In this document: positions 11,842 to 29,425 of the stretch, one piece after another
Layout of the letters: the number at the start of each line of letters is the position of its first letter
How positions within the stretch are numbered: the stretch's first letter is position 1
DNA from: Spirogloea muscicola
Taxonomy: Eukaryota; Streptophyta; Zygnematophyceae; Spirogloeales; Spirogloeaceae
DNA: 64,000 bases
Direction: 5' to 3'
Assembly (NCBI GenBank): GCA_009602725.1
Contig: WELB01000001.1
Coordinates: forward strand, 200,015-264,014
Notes under the pieces: model-generated
The model's input: only the letters and a program-made list of their open reading frames with translations
Told to the model about the DNA's origin: nothing
Database searches by the model: none
Made by a program: the position numbers and the translations under genes

Positions 11842-17058
<5,217 letters not shown>

Positions 17059-18102
17059 TGCGGTAAACGACGGAGTCGAGAGGGGGGGACAAATGCCTGG
17101 CTCGCTTTGTGACCTCCCTCACCTTATTAGACACGACATTGTAGGTCTCGTTTCATGTAGCCCCACGTTTCGCACTAGCTATTTCCTTGACCAAGGGCCG
17201 ATGAGGGTGTGATGGTGCACGTTTATCTCCAAAAAGCCTCAGGGAATGCTACCTACAGTCACCTACACTGGTACTCAAAATGAGAACGACCCTTGCTAAT
17301 CATATAATTGCTCGTCACAGGATACCGCAGCATGCACTGCGTCAGTAACAGTGTCTTTGAAAGGTGAAGCCAGGCTGGAGAGCTGAGCTGCAAGTAGTCT
17401 TGGTCACTTATTGAAGCTGTTGTAGTTATAAGCGGATAAGTACAATGGCTGCTTCCACGCTGTCATAGAAGGCATTGTCCTTGTGGATGGAAGTGCTTAG
17501 CGTGTTAATTATTTTGCAAGATGGAGTTGTAAATCCAGCAAGTGTGTGCGTGGGCCTACACTCTTGACACCACCTTGCTGACATCAGTAAACACAGAAGT
17601 AGCGCAGACATCCACAATGGCAATGCCATATTTGAGTAGCTCAAGCTGTTGGCTGTTTATTGTTGGCGATTTTCGGACTGGCAGTGTGCTGCATGATTCC
17701 ACCATGAGTGTGCTAGCCACGTGCTTAAAGCACGTGGAAAGAATGTTTCATACTTCCTACTGAGGTGTAAGGAGGAATGTTAGAAAAAGTCAATAGTCAG
17801 TCATGTGCCCAAATGGGAGAAATGTCCTACTATTCTGGTAGTAGCACCAATGTCGGTTTACATTTAGGGAGGCGGAAATTGGGTAAGCAACCACGTACGC
17901 ACATCCTGCCACTCCTTCTCTCCTATGCTATGATTTACCCTGTGCAACACATCCAGCCGTTGGAATAAGCAACTTGCCCTGGTTATAAGCTGTGCGCAAA
18001 GCATGAAGCTGATCAAGAATGCAATGTAACTTATGTCCTCCAGCTGCTTGTCATGCCGATTTCAGCAGTGGAGATCAAACAGCGACTTTCCTCTCAACTC
18101 AC
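17059..18102. other. No gene seen
   Basis: Holds the upstream region of the mtnA-mtnK gene and presumably the missing 3' end of the thioesterase-like gene to its right. No further exon is recognisable. Confidence 0.35.
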
Positions 18103-19795
18103 CCTCGATAGCCTTTGAACTCGGCCTGATGAAATTGGAATGCTTGCAGAGCATGATAGGACAACTCTCCATATTGGTAAGACACAAGCATGTCATCTGC
18201 ACATACCCACAAGTATCTGAGAAGTACAATCTCGTGTCTTGATGCACATCACATGATGCATCCACTTTGCACACCGTAAGAGTGCCCACTGAAGCCTAGC
18301 CAAGTATGGGCTATCAAGCTGCTGACCTGCCCATGACACAGCAGAACAGGCATTTCTCCTGCTCGCTTTGCTGATTCTTTGGTAACGTTCAAAGCCCTGC
18401 ACCATTTGACACATATTGAGCAGGATGGCTGCACTTTGCATGGTTATGAGCAAGCACTGGCTGTTGGTTTTGTAGCATCTTAAGTGGCAGAACATGCAGA
18501 CATGCAGCAGGGTGTAACAACATGGGACCTACTTAACGTTTGGCAACCAACCACTCAGGCACACTGCAGCAGAGATTGGTATTGATGACGCATCAGTGCC
18601 ATTGCTGAGAGTGCCAGCTGCTTTCCGAGATGCCAGGTACAGAGACAGTGCTCCACCTTGACTGAATCCTCCAACAGCATATCTCACACCTGCATCACAA
18701 GCACAAGCAGAACAGCATGGCTGCGCTATGCAGTCAGCACTGTCTTCACAACGACCTTGGACATTTGCACCTTCTGCAGGACTTTCTGCAGTACTGCTGA
18801 GGCAAAAAGGCAGAAGGCAAGCTGGGAGGACCTACCTGGAGCTAGAGCTTTCTCTGCCTCAAACAGGCTTGATATGTAGGAGGCAGCAGCATCAAGGCCT
18901 TGCACATCATCTGGAGAGTCTGCTGATAGACCTCTGATATCAAACCCTTCACCAACAGACAAGTGTCAAGACACAAGTCTGTGTGCTTGTCAAGGCTCAA
19001 GGTATTCAGCAATTCCGGCCTCCTCAATGATAAATGGCAGCTTGCGGCTAAGGTATTGTTGAATTGATACTACTTGAAACTTGCAGTGCAAGAGCCCTAG
19101 AGCTGGATCGAGTGCAAAAGGTGCACTGCTGTGCATCTTGCAAGGTCATGGTCAAGCTCGAGAGAGCTTACAAGCAGGAGATGGAAAGCCTCCATTTAGT
19201 GTCACTGCGCGAATTGGTGCTGAAGGTATCACCCATTTCACCTGCAAGAGTAAGGTACACAAGGCAAGCAGACTCTCAAAGGCGATTCCTGCATCGAGCG
19301 CAACATATTTTGCATAGCACCTCATCACAAGCAAGGCAAAGTAAGTAGCTTAAGCAGCCTACACTGAAGCAGACATGCCACCTAGTGCGTGCTTTAGATA
19401 TGCAAGAGGAAGAAAACCTCCAGTACACCAGGTACCATCAGCGACTGCTATGGGCTACACCAGTAGTATAAACCTTGGGCAGGCAAGCCACAATGCACTT
19501 GGTGACAGCCTGGATGACCACCTACATGAGGAAGAGCTAAAGCTTTGAGCGCTGTTCCCCACCTGCTCCAATGTGGACCAGCACATCATCCAAATTCAGC
19601 AATCGCAGATAGCCATGACAAGACTCTGGTGCATTTTCCTTGTGGTGCAGCGAAGAAGAGGTATACAATATGCCGGTGCAGGGCTAACACCTGTTGCTTA
19701 CCCTGTGCCAGTGTCACCAAGTCCATGTAGCCAGATGATTGTGGTGGTGTGCACGCCAAGTGGAGGCACAACTACCGTTGCAGCAGCAGGCGGGC
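18103..19795 (-). CDS. Acyl-protein thioesterase-like alpha/beta hydrolase, model incomplete
   Basis: Exons with family motifs: 19702-19795 (TTTIIWLHGLGDTGTG, oxyanion region), 19172-19241 (VKWVIPSAPIRAVTLNGGFP), 18836-18946 (WFDIRGLSADSPDD), 18533-18689 (GGFSQGGALSLYLA, nucleophile Ser; SGWLPN), 18327-18396 (EMPVLLCHGQ) and about 18103-18218 (ADDMLVSYQYGELS, catalytic Asp region). The family removes palmitate from Cys of membrane-bound proteins or acts as a carboxylesterase. Two joints fail. The exon between 19702 and 19241 (about 19590-19625, SWLSAIAEFG) meets a stop, and the join between 18327 and 18218 is one base out of phase with canonical sites. The first exon and the C-terminus with the catalytic His are not found. 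It is either a decayed gene, sequence error, or my model is wrong there. Confidence 0.68.
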
Positions 19796-20899
19796 CTGCA
19801 AAGGAAGTCAGGTTTCCAGATGAGATGAGATGAGATGATATACATGCTTAACCTCTACGAAAGCCGTAGCAGCGAGAAACTTGATTGATTACAGTGAGTA
19901 GAAAAAAGCCACACTTCGTGCAGATTCCCTACCATACTGGCTGCAAGGTTTGGACACCAGCCCTGGTGTTTGACATTGATCAAAGCTCTTACCTCAGCTT
20001 TGTCTATGTGACTACCACAAACAGTGTGTGCAACTCCTGCTTTATGATGTACAACTGATACTGCAAGCTGCATCTTGACGTGCTAGATTCACCATCTTTC
20101 TTAGCGCTCCTTTTCCACAAAGATAGCTGCTGCTGCCAGTATGTTCCAAACAGGAAGCTGACGCATATACCATATTTTATTGCTCTCGTCCCTCCAACAG
20201 AGGCAGAAGCTTCAGCAGCCCTCATGACCTTCTTAGTCTTGTTGCTTTGCCCGGTTTTCAAGCACAAGCTCCGCCCAGACCGCCAGCTGCCGGACGGTCG
20301 TGGCTCCCACTACATCGATCGTCCCAATTTGACAAACCCACAACTTGATTAACATCGGATTGTAGCCAACGAGCGAGCAGGCTTATGCAAACTCAGAGTG
20401 CATGATCGAAGAGAAAGAGATCGTGGGAGATGACGCGTAGGCCAGCTCCTACGAGCGGCTCGTCGTCCCACATGTGCCGCAGCTGAGACGACCCGCCGAC
20501 CGGTAGCTCTTACAGCCATCTGGAAGTTAAGCTCGATGCTGATCGCAGCGCTCACCAGGGCGAGGCGTGCCGCGGCCAGCGACGGCGATCGCCCGGCTCG
20601 CTCGCCGGCAGCGAGCACGGCACCGGGCAGGCGCGCGAAGGTCGCGCCGGGGCAGCTGACGGCCATGGCCTGGCGAGGTCCGGGAGCCTGGGCGGGGCGG
20701 GCGGGGCGCTCTTGGACCAGCCTCTGTCACGCCCGTGGGGCTAGGCGACTGACGCTGTGCGACTTCGCTTGTTGAAAGTGATTCCGGTTGCTGTTTTGAT
20801 GGTGTGTTGAGCCGCGGCGAGCCATCCTCGTTGGCAACTTGCTCGCCGGCACCTTCGGACCTTGTCCACTTTTTTCGTTTGCTCAAGTATCCAATGAAT
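19796..20899. other. No firm gene; candidate first exon of the thioesterase-like gene
   Basis: On the minus strand an ATG at 20666 opens MAVSCPGATFARLPGAVLAA, an Ala/Arg-rich start typical of first exons in this sequence, with a GTGAGC donor near 20555. It could be an organelle-targeting first exon for the gene at 18103-19795, but I could not link it by phase. Confidence 0.25.
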
Positions 20900-20986
20900 G
20901 CCGAGCTTTGGCAGCGGCCTCCGGCTTTCGTCAGTGCGACGTCTTACTCAGACTTGCATCTCCTGACTAGAGATTACTGAAGGAAG
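20900..20986 (+). mobile_element. Retrotransposon C-terminal scrap
   Basis: GAGCTTTGGCAGCGGCCTCC (RALAAASG) followed by the degenerate end of the ORF (agacttgcatctcctgac...gattactg); the same terminal segment is seen at 4555 (reverse) and 40150. Confidence 0.5.
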
Positions 20987-21141
20987 CGCGGCCAGATTGA
21001 CTGGTGGCTGAGCGTTCCCTGGCTGATGTCTTAGTCTTAGTCCTTCCTTTGGGCTAGTCCTTCGCACTCCGGCTAGTTCAGACCTTGTCCATTCTTTTGG
21101 GCTGGCCTTTCCCAGCCACCAGTCAATTTGGCCGCGCTTTC
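20987..21141. repeat. Module A pair forming a 28-bp terminal inverted repeat
   Basis: A forward head of module A (20987-21014, GCGCGGCCAGATTGACTGG) is followed directly by a complete reversed module A (21012-21141, ending in the same head reversed). The result looks like a short element with inverted ends, but it is most simply two copies in opposite orientation. Confidence 0.7.
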
Positions 21142-21271
21142 TTTTTATTGAATGGCCGTCACAGTAGGTGGACAAGCTGTAGACAACATTGCTTCGTCAG
21201 ACCAAAACAGCCATCGCCCCCCTTCGCAACTGTCTTCTCTCCACGTAAGAAGTCAAACGAGAGAGAGAAGG

Positions 21272-21375
21272 CGCGCGGTGCGCATGAAATTAAAGCGAGG
21301 CCAATTCAAGCCATTACATTGTTCAGGCAGAAAATGCAGAAAGTGCAAAGAATGCAGCGCAAAGAATGTGGCTAC
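21272..21375 (-). mobile_element. Retrotransposon 3' UTR, diverged copy
   Basis: Contains GAGAGAAGGCGCGCGGTGCG, then the family sequence around ccattacattgttcaggcag; more diverged than the copies at 3546 and 53075. Confidence 0.6.
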
Positions 21376-21400
21376 ATGAAAAGACGCCCTATACTAGGAG

Positions 21401-21830
21401 GGCCGGAGGTGCCACAGAGCGGGGGGAGCCGTGCTGACGGGGGCCATGTCGACTCGACCGGTACCGCTTGTGGAGCTGCTAGAGGAGGTTGAGGAAGCAG
21501 CAATGGCAGGAGGGAGGGCGGGTGGGGGAAAGGAGGGTTGGAGGTGCCACACAGCGGGGAGAGCCGTGCTGACGGGGGCCATGACGACTCGACCTATACC
21601 GCTTGTGGGGCTGCTAGAGGAGGTTGAGGAAGCAGCAATGGCAGGAGGGATGGCGGGAGGGGCGAGGGAGGGTTGGAGGTGCCACAGAGCGGGGGGAGCC
21701 GTGCTGACGGGGGCCATGACGACTCGACCTATACCGCTTGTGGGGCTGCAAGAGGAGGTTGAGGAAGCAGCAATGGCAGGGGGGATGGCGGGAGGGGGAG
21801 GGAGGGCCGGTGGTGCCGCGGCCGCCAAGA
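21401..21830. repeat. 135-bp minisatellite, three full units and a partial fourth
   Basis: The motif GGAGGTGCCACAGAGCGG starts at 21405, 21540 and 21675, exactly 135 bp apart; a decayed fourth start is near 21808. Because 135 is divisible by three, both strands stay open and show 45-residue repeats (for example LTGAMTTRPIPLVGL on plus). I treat these ORFs as a by-product unless expression is shown. Confidence 0.85.
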
Positions 21831-22350
21831 GTTGGATGGCCGAAGGGACAGAACCTCGCTCGTACTCAGGCCGTCGCTGCCCGTGAAGACAGGAGGCGCT
21901 TGGTAGGGGAGGACGAGCTCGGCTCCCGCCGGGGTAGAGGAGGCCGGGGCGCCCGAGGCCGCCGCCGCGGGGCTTGAAGCGTCGGGAGGAGCAGCTGTCG
22001 CTGGCGCAGGCACGGGGAACTGCTGCCCAGCCGAGGGTGACCGGGGGAACTCGGCAGCGGCGAGGCAACCAGAGGGGCGGGGGCAGGGTCTGGCGCGGCC
22101 TTGAGCGTGGCGCCCGAAGAAGCCCCGGGGCCTGGCGCGGCCATGAGCTCGTCGGCGCCAGCTCGCCAGCCGGCGGCAGCGGGGGGCGAAAGGACCGCCG
22201 CCGCCGCCGCGGCGGCGGCGGCGGCGGCGCGGGGGGCAAGCGCGGGCGCGCCAACGGTCGGGTTGGGGGTGGGCCAGAAAAGAATCCAAACGAGAACGAT
22301 AATCCAGTGCAGCTCTTCGACGACAGCCTCGTAGGTTCGGCGGCAGCTCC

Positions 22351-24266
22351 ATGGCGGCCGGCCGTCGCACCGGTGGCGGCGGTTTTGCAAGGCGCCAGTG
22401 GGTAACCGTCCCTCCCGCCACGGGCCTGATAGAGCAGCCCCCCTCAGCGACCACAGCTGCCGTTGAAGTGGCGTTTCTGGACGACGTTGCGCCAGCGGCC
22501 GCCGTCAGGCCCGACCAGCTCGCCAAGCTGCGGGTTTGCACCGGCCGCTACGTGCGCCAGGCTTGCTGCTGCGATTGCTTTGTCAGCTGGCGGAAGGAAT
22601 ACGAAATTGGGTCCTTATTTGCACACACTTGCCATATTTTTACGCTGTGGTTCTGTTGGTGCTGCGCCGCAGGAACTCCGTGCCCGCCGTCTCCAGCTAG
22701 CGCAGGCCCAGCCGAAGGAAAATTCAAGCTACGGAAGAGGTTGTCCCATTTCCATGTAACTCGACCACCCACGCCCCTGTTCAATTACTGTGCAGGCTGC
22801 CCTCCCTTCGGCTTGCTTGGAGTCTCACTCCCTCTCTAACTAAGCCCATCAGCAATGTAAAGCCAGACTCCTTGCTCACTGCGTGTAATTCAGTACACAG
22901 TAAGTAGGCAGGAGTATGGCCATTGACCAACATGAAGTGGCACTGTGTCCTGCACGGCTGGCACTTCCGGGCGGGCTTCTTTCAGGTCGTCCGAAAATGT
23001 CGAGACAAGAGTTAGGTCTAACGACAGATGCGCCAACAAGTATATCCTCCAGGAACGAAGACAGCAGATTGGCAGTGCTGCAAGAAGTAAAGTCTCAGCA
23101 AAAATTTTGTGGCATCTCGCATGGCTCCCTTCCAAAACAGGTGAATGTAACCTGAAAGCTTCTTACAACCTTATAGTCATGCTCTTGACTTGTAATAGCT
23201 CTTTCCCCAGTTCTTACAAATACCCATTCAGGTATTGGGAGGCAAACCAATGTGGTTGCCAACTTGTTGCAGTTGGAACTGGAAGAGCGGCTGCAACTAG
23301 CAATCATCAACAGGGACTATGGTCATGCTCACAAGCTGAGTGAGGAGCTTGGGGAGGAGTCCTCTGATGCACGTGTGCAGAACGCAGTGCAGCAGCTGTC
23401 TGGCCGTCTTATACAGGTCAGTTTCCATCTCAGACATCCTTGTGCTCCATCCACTTCGTTTTGCTCAATCTGCCTAAGGTAGCAGCAATCGGTGGGTGGG
23501 ACAAGTTGCGATCTCTTCTGTTTCCTGTCGGACAACTTGAGCACTAAGGTAAGTTTCTCCTATTGTCTTGGGAGAGCTGCCAGAGTAAGGCCTAAGACAC
23601 AAGATTTAGCTCCTGGAAAACAAGCTGCTGTTGATGTGATGCATGCGAGCCTATGACTACTTGAGAACCTGACGCGCTGTCCCGCCATTCCTACTTTCTG
23701 TGCGTACACAAACAGGATGACAACCAGATTGCATTTGCGCGGAAAAGGCAAAAGTTGCAGTGGAGGTGAGGATGTCAACCAAACCTTCTCAAAAGCATGT
23801 CACATTGATGGGCACATAATCTACACAGCACTTGCACAGCAGCAATTGCTGCTGTGCAAATGCAAGCTCGCAGATCATGCAGTTGTGCTCTTTGATCTCT
23901 TTGGGTTGATGGTGAGAACATCTGTGCAATACCTGGCAAGTCTTCACATGTGCAGGCAAGGTATTAAACAGCGGTGGGAGAGAAAAGCCAACATGTGAAT
24001 CAAAATGTATCAGCTAGACGAGACACGTCCTTGCCAAGAGCTCAAGACTCCCACAGCTGTCCGGATCAACAGGATACCACTGTCTTCCTTGCGGAACTTA
24101 TGGCAGGTCTCTTTGCACAGTGTTCGCGCACTCAAAGGATGCATCTTGTGCAGGTGAGACTTGCAGCATACATCCTTGTCCAGATTTTGCAGACTGTTTG
24201 ATTACTTGTACTGCCTTGCATATGCTGGATGCAGTGCACACTGGCACACAGAGTTGGCATGACCAT
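22351..24266 (+). CDS. Unknown protein, 5' half of model uncertain
   Basis: I do not recognise this gene. A phase-consistent chain of exons exists: about 22983-23141 (ENVETRVRSNDRCANKYIL), 23232-23416, 23716-23765, 24073-24153 and a possible last exon from about 24233 to a TGA at 24266. The 23232-23416 exon is the most protein-like, with a helical, charged LELEERLQLAIINRDYGHAH and KLSEELGEE, somewhat like a UVR-type coiled segment. A GC-rich first exon may start at ATG 22351 (MAAGRRTGGGGFARRQW), with VEVAFLDDVAPAAAVRPDQL further on, but its splice to the rest is not settled. The gene ends just before a decayed reverse transcriptase. Confidence 0.35.
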
Positions 24267-24539
24267 TGCTGCATTGTGACCTTCAATTAGTTGTACTCTT
24301 TGAGGCAGTTGTCGACCGAGAGCAAGCTCCACCAGTTGGAGGCCACATATTGGTGCAGCATGTTGAAGATTACTTCGCTCCAAGGCAGCCTTGCACGGAT
24401 TTGAATCTGGAGGAGAGCAAGGGAAGCACGTGAGAAACGCACCAGGTGGAAAAACTGGTGAAGCAATGTGGGCGACTTACGGGTGTAAGGTGCAATAGGT
24501 GTGATATATGCGATATCCCAGCGGAGCAGGCGCAGCATG

Positions 24540-25640
24540 CAGCATCAGCAGGGTTCAGCCTTGGCAAGGGAGGACAGTCCCACCAATGCTAGCGCAGCAC
24601 GGCCGCCACCACTGGCAGTGACCTATGGACATCGACCTGGCCGCCATCCACAGACAGGCGGCGCATCCCCTCCTGGGCCATGTTCCCTGTTAGGCGCGCC
24701 CCCGCATCTTTGACGCGCCCTCCGCCCCGTGATGCAACGCATCGTGACTGATCACCGCGACCGGGCAGCCTTTGACATATTCATCCTCTTCCCTCGCCTG
24801 CTGCTGGGACGCGTGCCCCATGAGGGCCGCAGCCAGGGCCGCCAGCCCCTTTTGGGGTTCATCCACCTCTTTGAGAGCGGGCGTCGGAGGAATGCCAGGG
24901 CCAGCACGACGCCACAGTGGCAGCGGCTGCAGCAGTTTTCGTGCATGCGACATCGACGGCCCGACAGGGCAGCAGCTATCCGGCTTGCTCCTCGCTTTGG
25001 GCACGCCGGCGAGCTCTTGCAGGCTGTGCAAGCACTGGATGACTCTTCGCTGGCGCCTACGAAGTCTGCGGCCACGGCCATGGAAGCCCTCCACTCCCAG
25101 GCACGCGCATCCTTTACCCCCTGGCTGCTCTCCTTTGAGCGGCAAGAGGAGGTGGTCCTTGACGCTGCTGCCCTCTGCAGGGTACTCCACAGTAGCAGGG
25201 CGTGCAGCAGCAGGCGGCCCCTCCCACATGCTTATGGAGCATCTGCAAGAGCTTTCCTTGAAGGGAGAGGACTCAGGATCCCAGGCGCTGCTACATGTGT
25301 ATCAGCTCTTGGAGCGTGACAAGGCGCCTGCAGCCATATGTATGGTATTCTGCTCTACAACCCTACTCGCCATCAAAATGACCCATGGCGGAGTCCGTCC
25401 CACTGTACTGTATTACCTGGTGGCGCGCACGCTGTGACAGCAACACCTGAGGCAAGCGCAGGCCCACTTAACATCCCCACCAGTATGGCGCTGGGTTGAG
25501 AAGCGGCGGTAAAGCTGTCGTCCACGGGGTCCAAGCGACCTTGGACTTGCACCCAGACTGTTTGGTCTTGGAGCAGATGAACAAAAATGCTTCGAGAGTG
25601 TGGAGCGCCACGTCAATGGTGCCGAGTCATTTGCTCGGGT
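24540..25640 (+). mobile_element. Decayed non-LTR retrotransposon reverse transcriptase region
   Basis: Frames shift between about 24729-25180 and 25150-25440. Pieces resemble the N-terminal and finger parts of a LINE-type reverse transcriptase: AGGPSHMLMEHLQELSLKG, TTLLAIKMTHGGVRPTVLYY (the expected family form is close to KPxGGVRPIAVG), then SGGKAVVHGVQATLDLHPD. The catalytic YxDD region is not present. It may be the upstream part of the same family whose endonuclease ends lie elsewhere in the window, but no copy here joins the two. Confidence 0.6.
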
Positions 25641-26835
25641 GTTCTGATTCGTCTCTCAGTCTCGCTCCAGGCCTCTCAGGCGTTTGCCTTGTGTCTGTGG
25701 GCAGGCTGCACTTTGGCTGCTGCTTCTACTTTTGAAGTGGTGACATTTTTCTGGCTGCTAGCTACTCCGACATGTGACAATGGCTTATTGAGCACCCCTT
25801 AAAGAGTAGCCATTCGTTCAGCTGTGTGGATTTTGCTCTTTATGGCCATTCAGACGTTGTCATTTGTGCCCCAACTATATCTTGGGCTGGCCTTTCACAG
25901 CCATTGACTCGCTTGGGCTAACTTATTTTGGGCTGGCCTAGCAAAGCCAGTTGACAGAGCTTCCTCATATTTTGCTGCCGGCCTGCTTCTGGAGAGCCTG
26001 CTGCCATCGCTGCAATGGGCAAGGGGGAGCACAGCAATCCTTCAAGGAGATTCGCGTCCCACCGTCAGAGCCTCAGATGAGCAATGGCCATAAATTTGGA
26101 TCTGAACTCTAGATCAGCTCTATCAGAGCTGTAACGAAGAGCTCCTTCCGACCATGAGCAGAGCGGTCTCAACTCTGTTGCACCAAGTTTTTGCTGGGTC
26201 CATCGCCTTAAAGTTGTGGGATGTCCACGCTTCTTGCGCTCGATGCTTCGAGTGCCACGTCGAAGAGGCAGTTCTGCCATGCGGCGGCACGCGGTGGACC
26301 CGGCCAGGCGTCACTCCATGCTTGGGCGTGCTGGCTATGGCTGTCCATGCTCACTCTGGCGGGCATGGCGGGGCAGCCCCGCGGGCTCCCGTGCCAGGCT
26401 CGCCCACTTCAAGGCCTGAGCGCTGGCGCTCAGGCGGACGCGCTCAGATAAGCTAGGGCATTGTCCACCGCCGGACTGACGCGGCAGCTAAGCGCGGCCA
26501 TCGGCGCTCGGTCACGCTTCAGTGCCGCCACAAGACGGAGGCAGCTGAGGAGGCAGCGCAAAAGGGCTGACCTTCCCATCGCCCTTTAGTGCCTTAAAAT
26601 GCTTCATTAGCCGCGGCTAGGTCTGGCGCCTTGCTATTGAGGTGTTACTGGATGGTATATGCCGCCGACACGTTGAGCTCCGGATAGCCAAGGGGCGAGC
26701 AGACGCTCTAGTGTTGCCCTCAACTCACACCTTTCTCACGCCTTCTCGCGAGGCCTCCACTGAGCGCCTGACCAAGTGTGGCTGATGAGCCTTCTCATAG
26801 CCTGAGTGTTCTGAGTACCCAAGCGCACTCTCCCA
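25641..26835. other. No gene seen; repeats and upstream region of next gene
   Basis: Reversed hairpin cores lie at about 25840-25910 and 25920-25945. Open frames around 26065-26456 on both strands overlap each other and show no known family. Confidence 0.35.
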
Positions 26836-28407
26836 ATGGGCAACCCCCTCAGCAAACCAGCGAAGACTGTAGGTAGAGCTATCACCGACTCTGCTGACCA
26901 GCTCGATGGAACAGCCTCACGGGCCGCTGGTAAGGCTGTCTGCTTGCTTTAATTCTGAGAGGTTGCCCTAGTCAGCAAACCAAGTAAATATACACTGCCT
27001 CCACCTTTGGCTCCCTAGTCAACTTGACGATACATCTACTACTCACACGAGCTGCTCTCACTGTGCAGATCAATTCGAGGAGTCAGCGGGAGCAGCAAAA
27101 GAAGCGGCAAAGTCGGCTCAGAATGTTTTCACCAAGGTTGGCGATGCAAGCGATGCCTACAAAGAACTAGCGCCGACTGCAGACAAAACACTGCACTCGT
27201 TTGATGCCACAAGCGAGGTAGTAAAACGGAACATTCCAGCCTTGGCGCAAAGCTGTCAGGTAATTGATTTGGCAAAGCCTGCTTTTGCTTGTTAAGTCAA
27301 GTGCTGCTTGCTACATCATTGGCAAGCTTGGTCCGACATACAGGCTGTGCTCATGCCAGGCAAAAACTGCTGATTGAAGCAATGGAAAACCGTAAGTCTC
27401 CCGACTTGTATAGTCCTTGCCTTGGACGAACTTTCACCTCCGATTAATCAGTGCTTCTTGACTATTCGCTGTGTTTGTCTTCAGGGTGCAGCTGGAGCAA
27501 CTGTTGTAGGCGCTGCAGCTCTGGCTAGTACAGCTCAGAGTTCGAATGCAATTGCTGGGAACTCTACAAGAATGGCTGCAACGAAAGAGGCCAGCCTAGT
27601 CATCCGAGCAGCTGATGGAGTCCCCGACAGAGCACGCGGGTTTCTCAAGGATTTGAAGTCAAATCAGCATGGTGTATTCATCCCTGCCACTGAAATTGCA
27701 TATTTAATGTGCTGCAATGACTTCACCATAGAAGAGCAAAAGCGTCACTTGGCAAGGTAAGTTGCACTATCTCAAGAATGGCACACCTCCACCTCCTTGA
27801 ATGCCATTTCAATCATTCGCGCTGTCTATCCGACATAATGCTTTACCCAGCAGTCCTGGCTCGCTTCTCCTTCTAATTTAAGGATTTTGCAGTGATACAG
27901 TCCAGCTGACTTTTCAAGACAAGCTCCAGTGACGCTTTTTCGTCGTCAGGCTGGGCCCTGGAGGCATTGAAGAGGTGAATTGTTGAAAAAGTGTGTCTTG
28001 TGCTGCAGGACACTAATTGATGCAATAGAGAAGGTCAAGAATATGCGCCGGAAAGGTGTGCTGCAAAAAGAGGTAGAGGTTGTCTACTATCGCGACGCCA
28101 TTATTCCTACCTGTGTTGGATACAGTATTTGGATGCCGGAGGGAATGGGTCGCTTTATCATACGTGGCAGCACTGACTTGCATGGACACCCTTACATCCA
28201 GTTGAAGGGCGTGTACTGTGACCTGGACAGTAATTATGCACCAATGGGGAAGATTATGAATCTAGGATGGCAACCTCAACATGTTGCACTGGAGGTAGTC
28301 CATTACTTGCTTACCTTGGTTGCGGTACACATACACAGAAGTGTAGTTATTTGGATCAGGTGTCTATCAGTCGCTCGGTTCAAGAATGCAGAGATGAAGA
28401 AACCTGA
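26836..28407 (+). CDS. Unknown 296-residue protein with N-myristoylation-type start
   Basis: Five exons, 26836-26929, 27069-27259, 27485-27756, 28009-28294 and 28360-28407, close in phase with a TGA stop. I do not recognise the family. The N-terminus MGNPLSKPAK has Gly2 and Ser6, the classical pattern for N-myristoylation, so membrane attachment is a fair inference. Residues about 30-95 are Ala/Lys/Glu-rich and probably helical (EESAGAAKEAAKSAQNVFTK), followed by a small-residue stretch (GAAGATVVGAAALASTAQ). The C-terminal half (from HGVFIPATEIAYLMCCNDF to GVYCDLDSNYAPMGKIMNLG) looks globular and Cys-containing. There are no transmembrane helices of full length. Real coding is supported by five consistent junctions. 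Confidence 0.7.
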
Positions 28408-29425
28408 ACTCCTCAAGGAACATACATTTACCTGACCGTCCAGCATCTGTTTGTCATACTTTTGTGAAGGAAGCATTGTGGCCTGTAGCTGAAGGCATAC
28501 ATGGTACATTGGAAAGAGACTCTATGGGCACAGGGTTGAGGTCAAATGCCAGTTCCGGCCTGACATTGTACTCTGGGCTTGTATATCGCCTACTTGGAGG
28601 TGCCTTGACATCACGTTTCATGAGGTTGTTGGGCACAGGGTTGATGAAGTTTACAAGCAGGACTTACCATGGTCCTCTACTTCCAGGATATGGCATTAAT
28701 ATAACAGTGACAACTGTGTTGGGTTGTTATTGGTGGTCGTGCAATTATTATTTGGTGTCAGAAGGCAAAGACAAGCAGGGGAACAGAGGGCTGTTCCATG
28801 GTGGTGATCCTTTACCAGAATGCATACCAAATTAAGTGCGAGCTGAGCCACCAAGATTAGTGAGGATTATGATGCATAATGAACCAGCTGAGCTGGGAAA
28901 CCACTGACTCCGCCCAGTGGTTAGTAGAACTGCTCGTCGTGTAATGAGCGCACCAGTACATCGGGTCTATTTATTCTGAAGCCCAAATACTCTGAAAATT
29001 ATTGAGGCGAGCGATCCTGCGTGCATGTCCTCGCTATTGCTGCTATCCACCCTGGGTTGAGCTGAGCCTACATAAATTCTGATCTGTCTGCCGCCATGAG
29101 CTGAGTTGCGTCGGTACCGCCGAGACAAGGTGGAGCCGCAGGTCCTTGAAGAGGGATACGGCAAGCTGAGTACTTTTCGGTTGGGAGAGAGAAGAAGTGG
29201 CGGTGACGGCTCTTGAAGGCAATCGGGAGATGCAATGCAAAGTGTAGCTAGCTCTGAAAAGCATTAAGATTGGGCCCACTTGGCTGCTCGCAGCCCGTCT
29301 TCACTCCTAAGCAAGCATGCATGCTAGACAATCTGGAGATGCAAGGCGACAGAGCTGCTTATGGGGATGCTGTGAATCCTAGCAAGTTCAGGTTTGTCAA
29401 CCGACCTCTGGGGAGAATGCTCTAA
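28408..29425. other. No gene supported
   Basis: A 123-codon open frame at 28464-28835 has no motif and lies just after the stop of the preceding gene. The rest is AT-rich with no repeat core. Confidence 0.3.

Noticed and set aside
20987-21141. 155-bp element with 28-bp terminal inverted repeats (MITE)
   Set aside because: The same sequence occurs elsewhere as a single-headed module A, so two opposed copies explain it better; no target duplication seen.
21394-22541. Long Pro/Ala-rich frames on both strands
   Set aside because: They come from the 135-bp tandem repeat and GC-rich flank; both strands are equally open and neither has a known domain.
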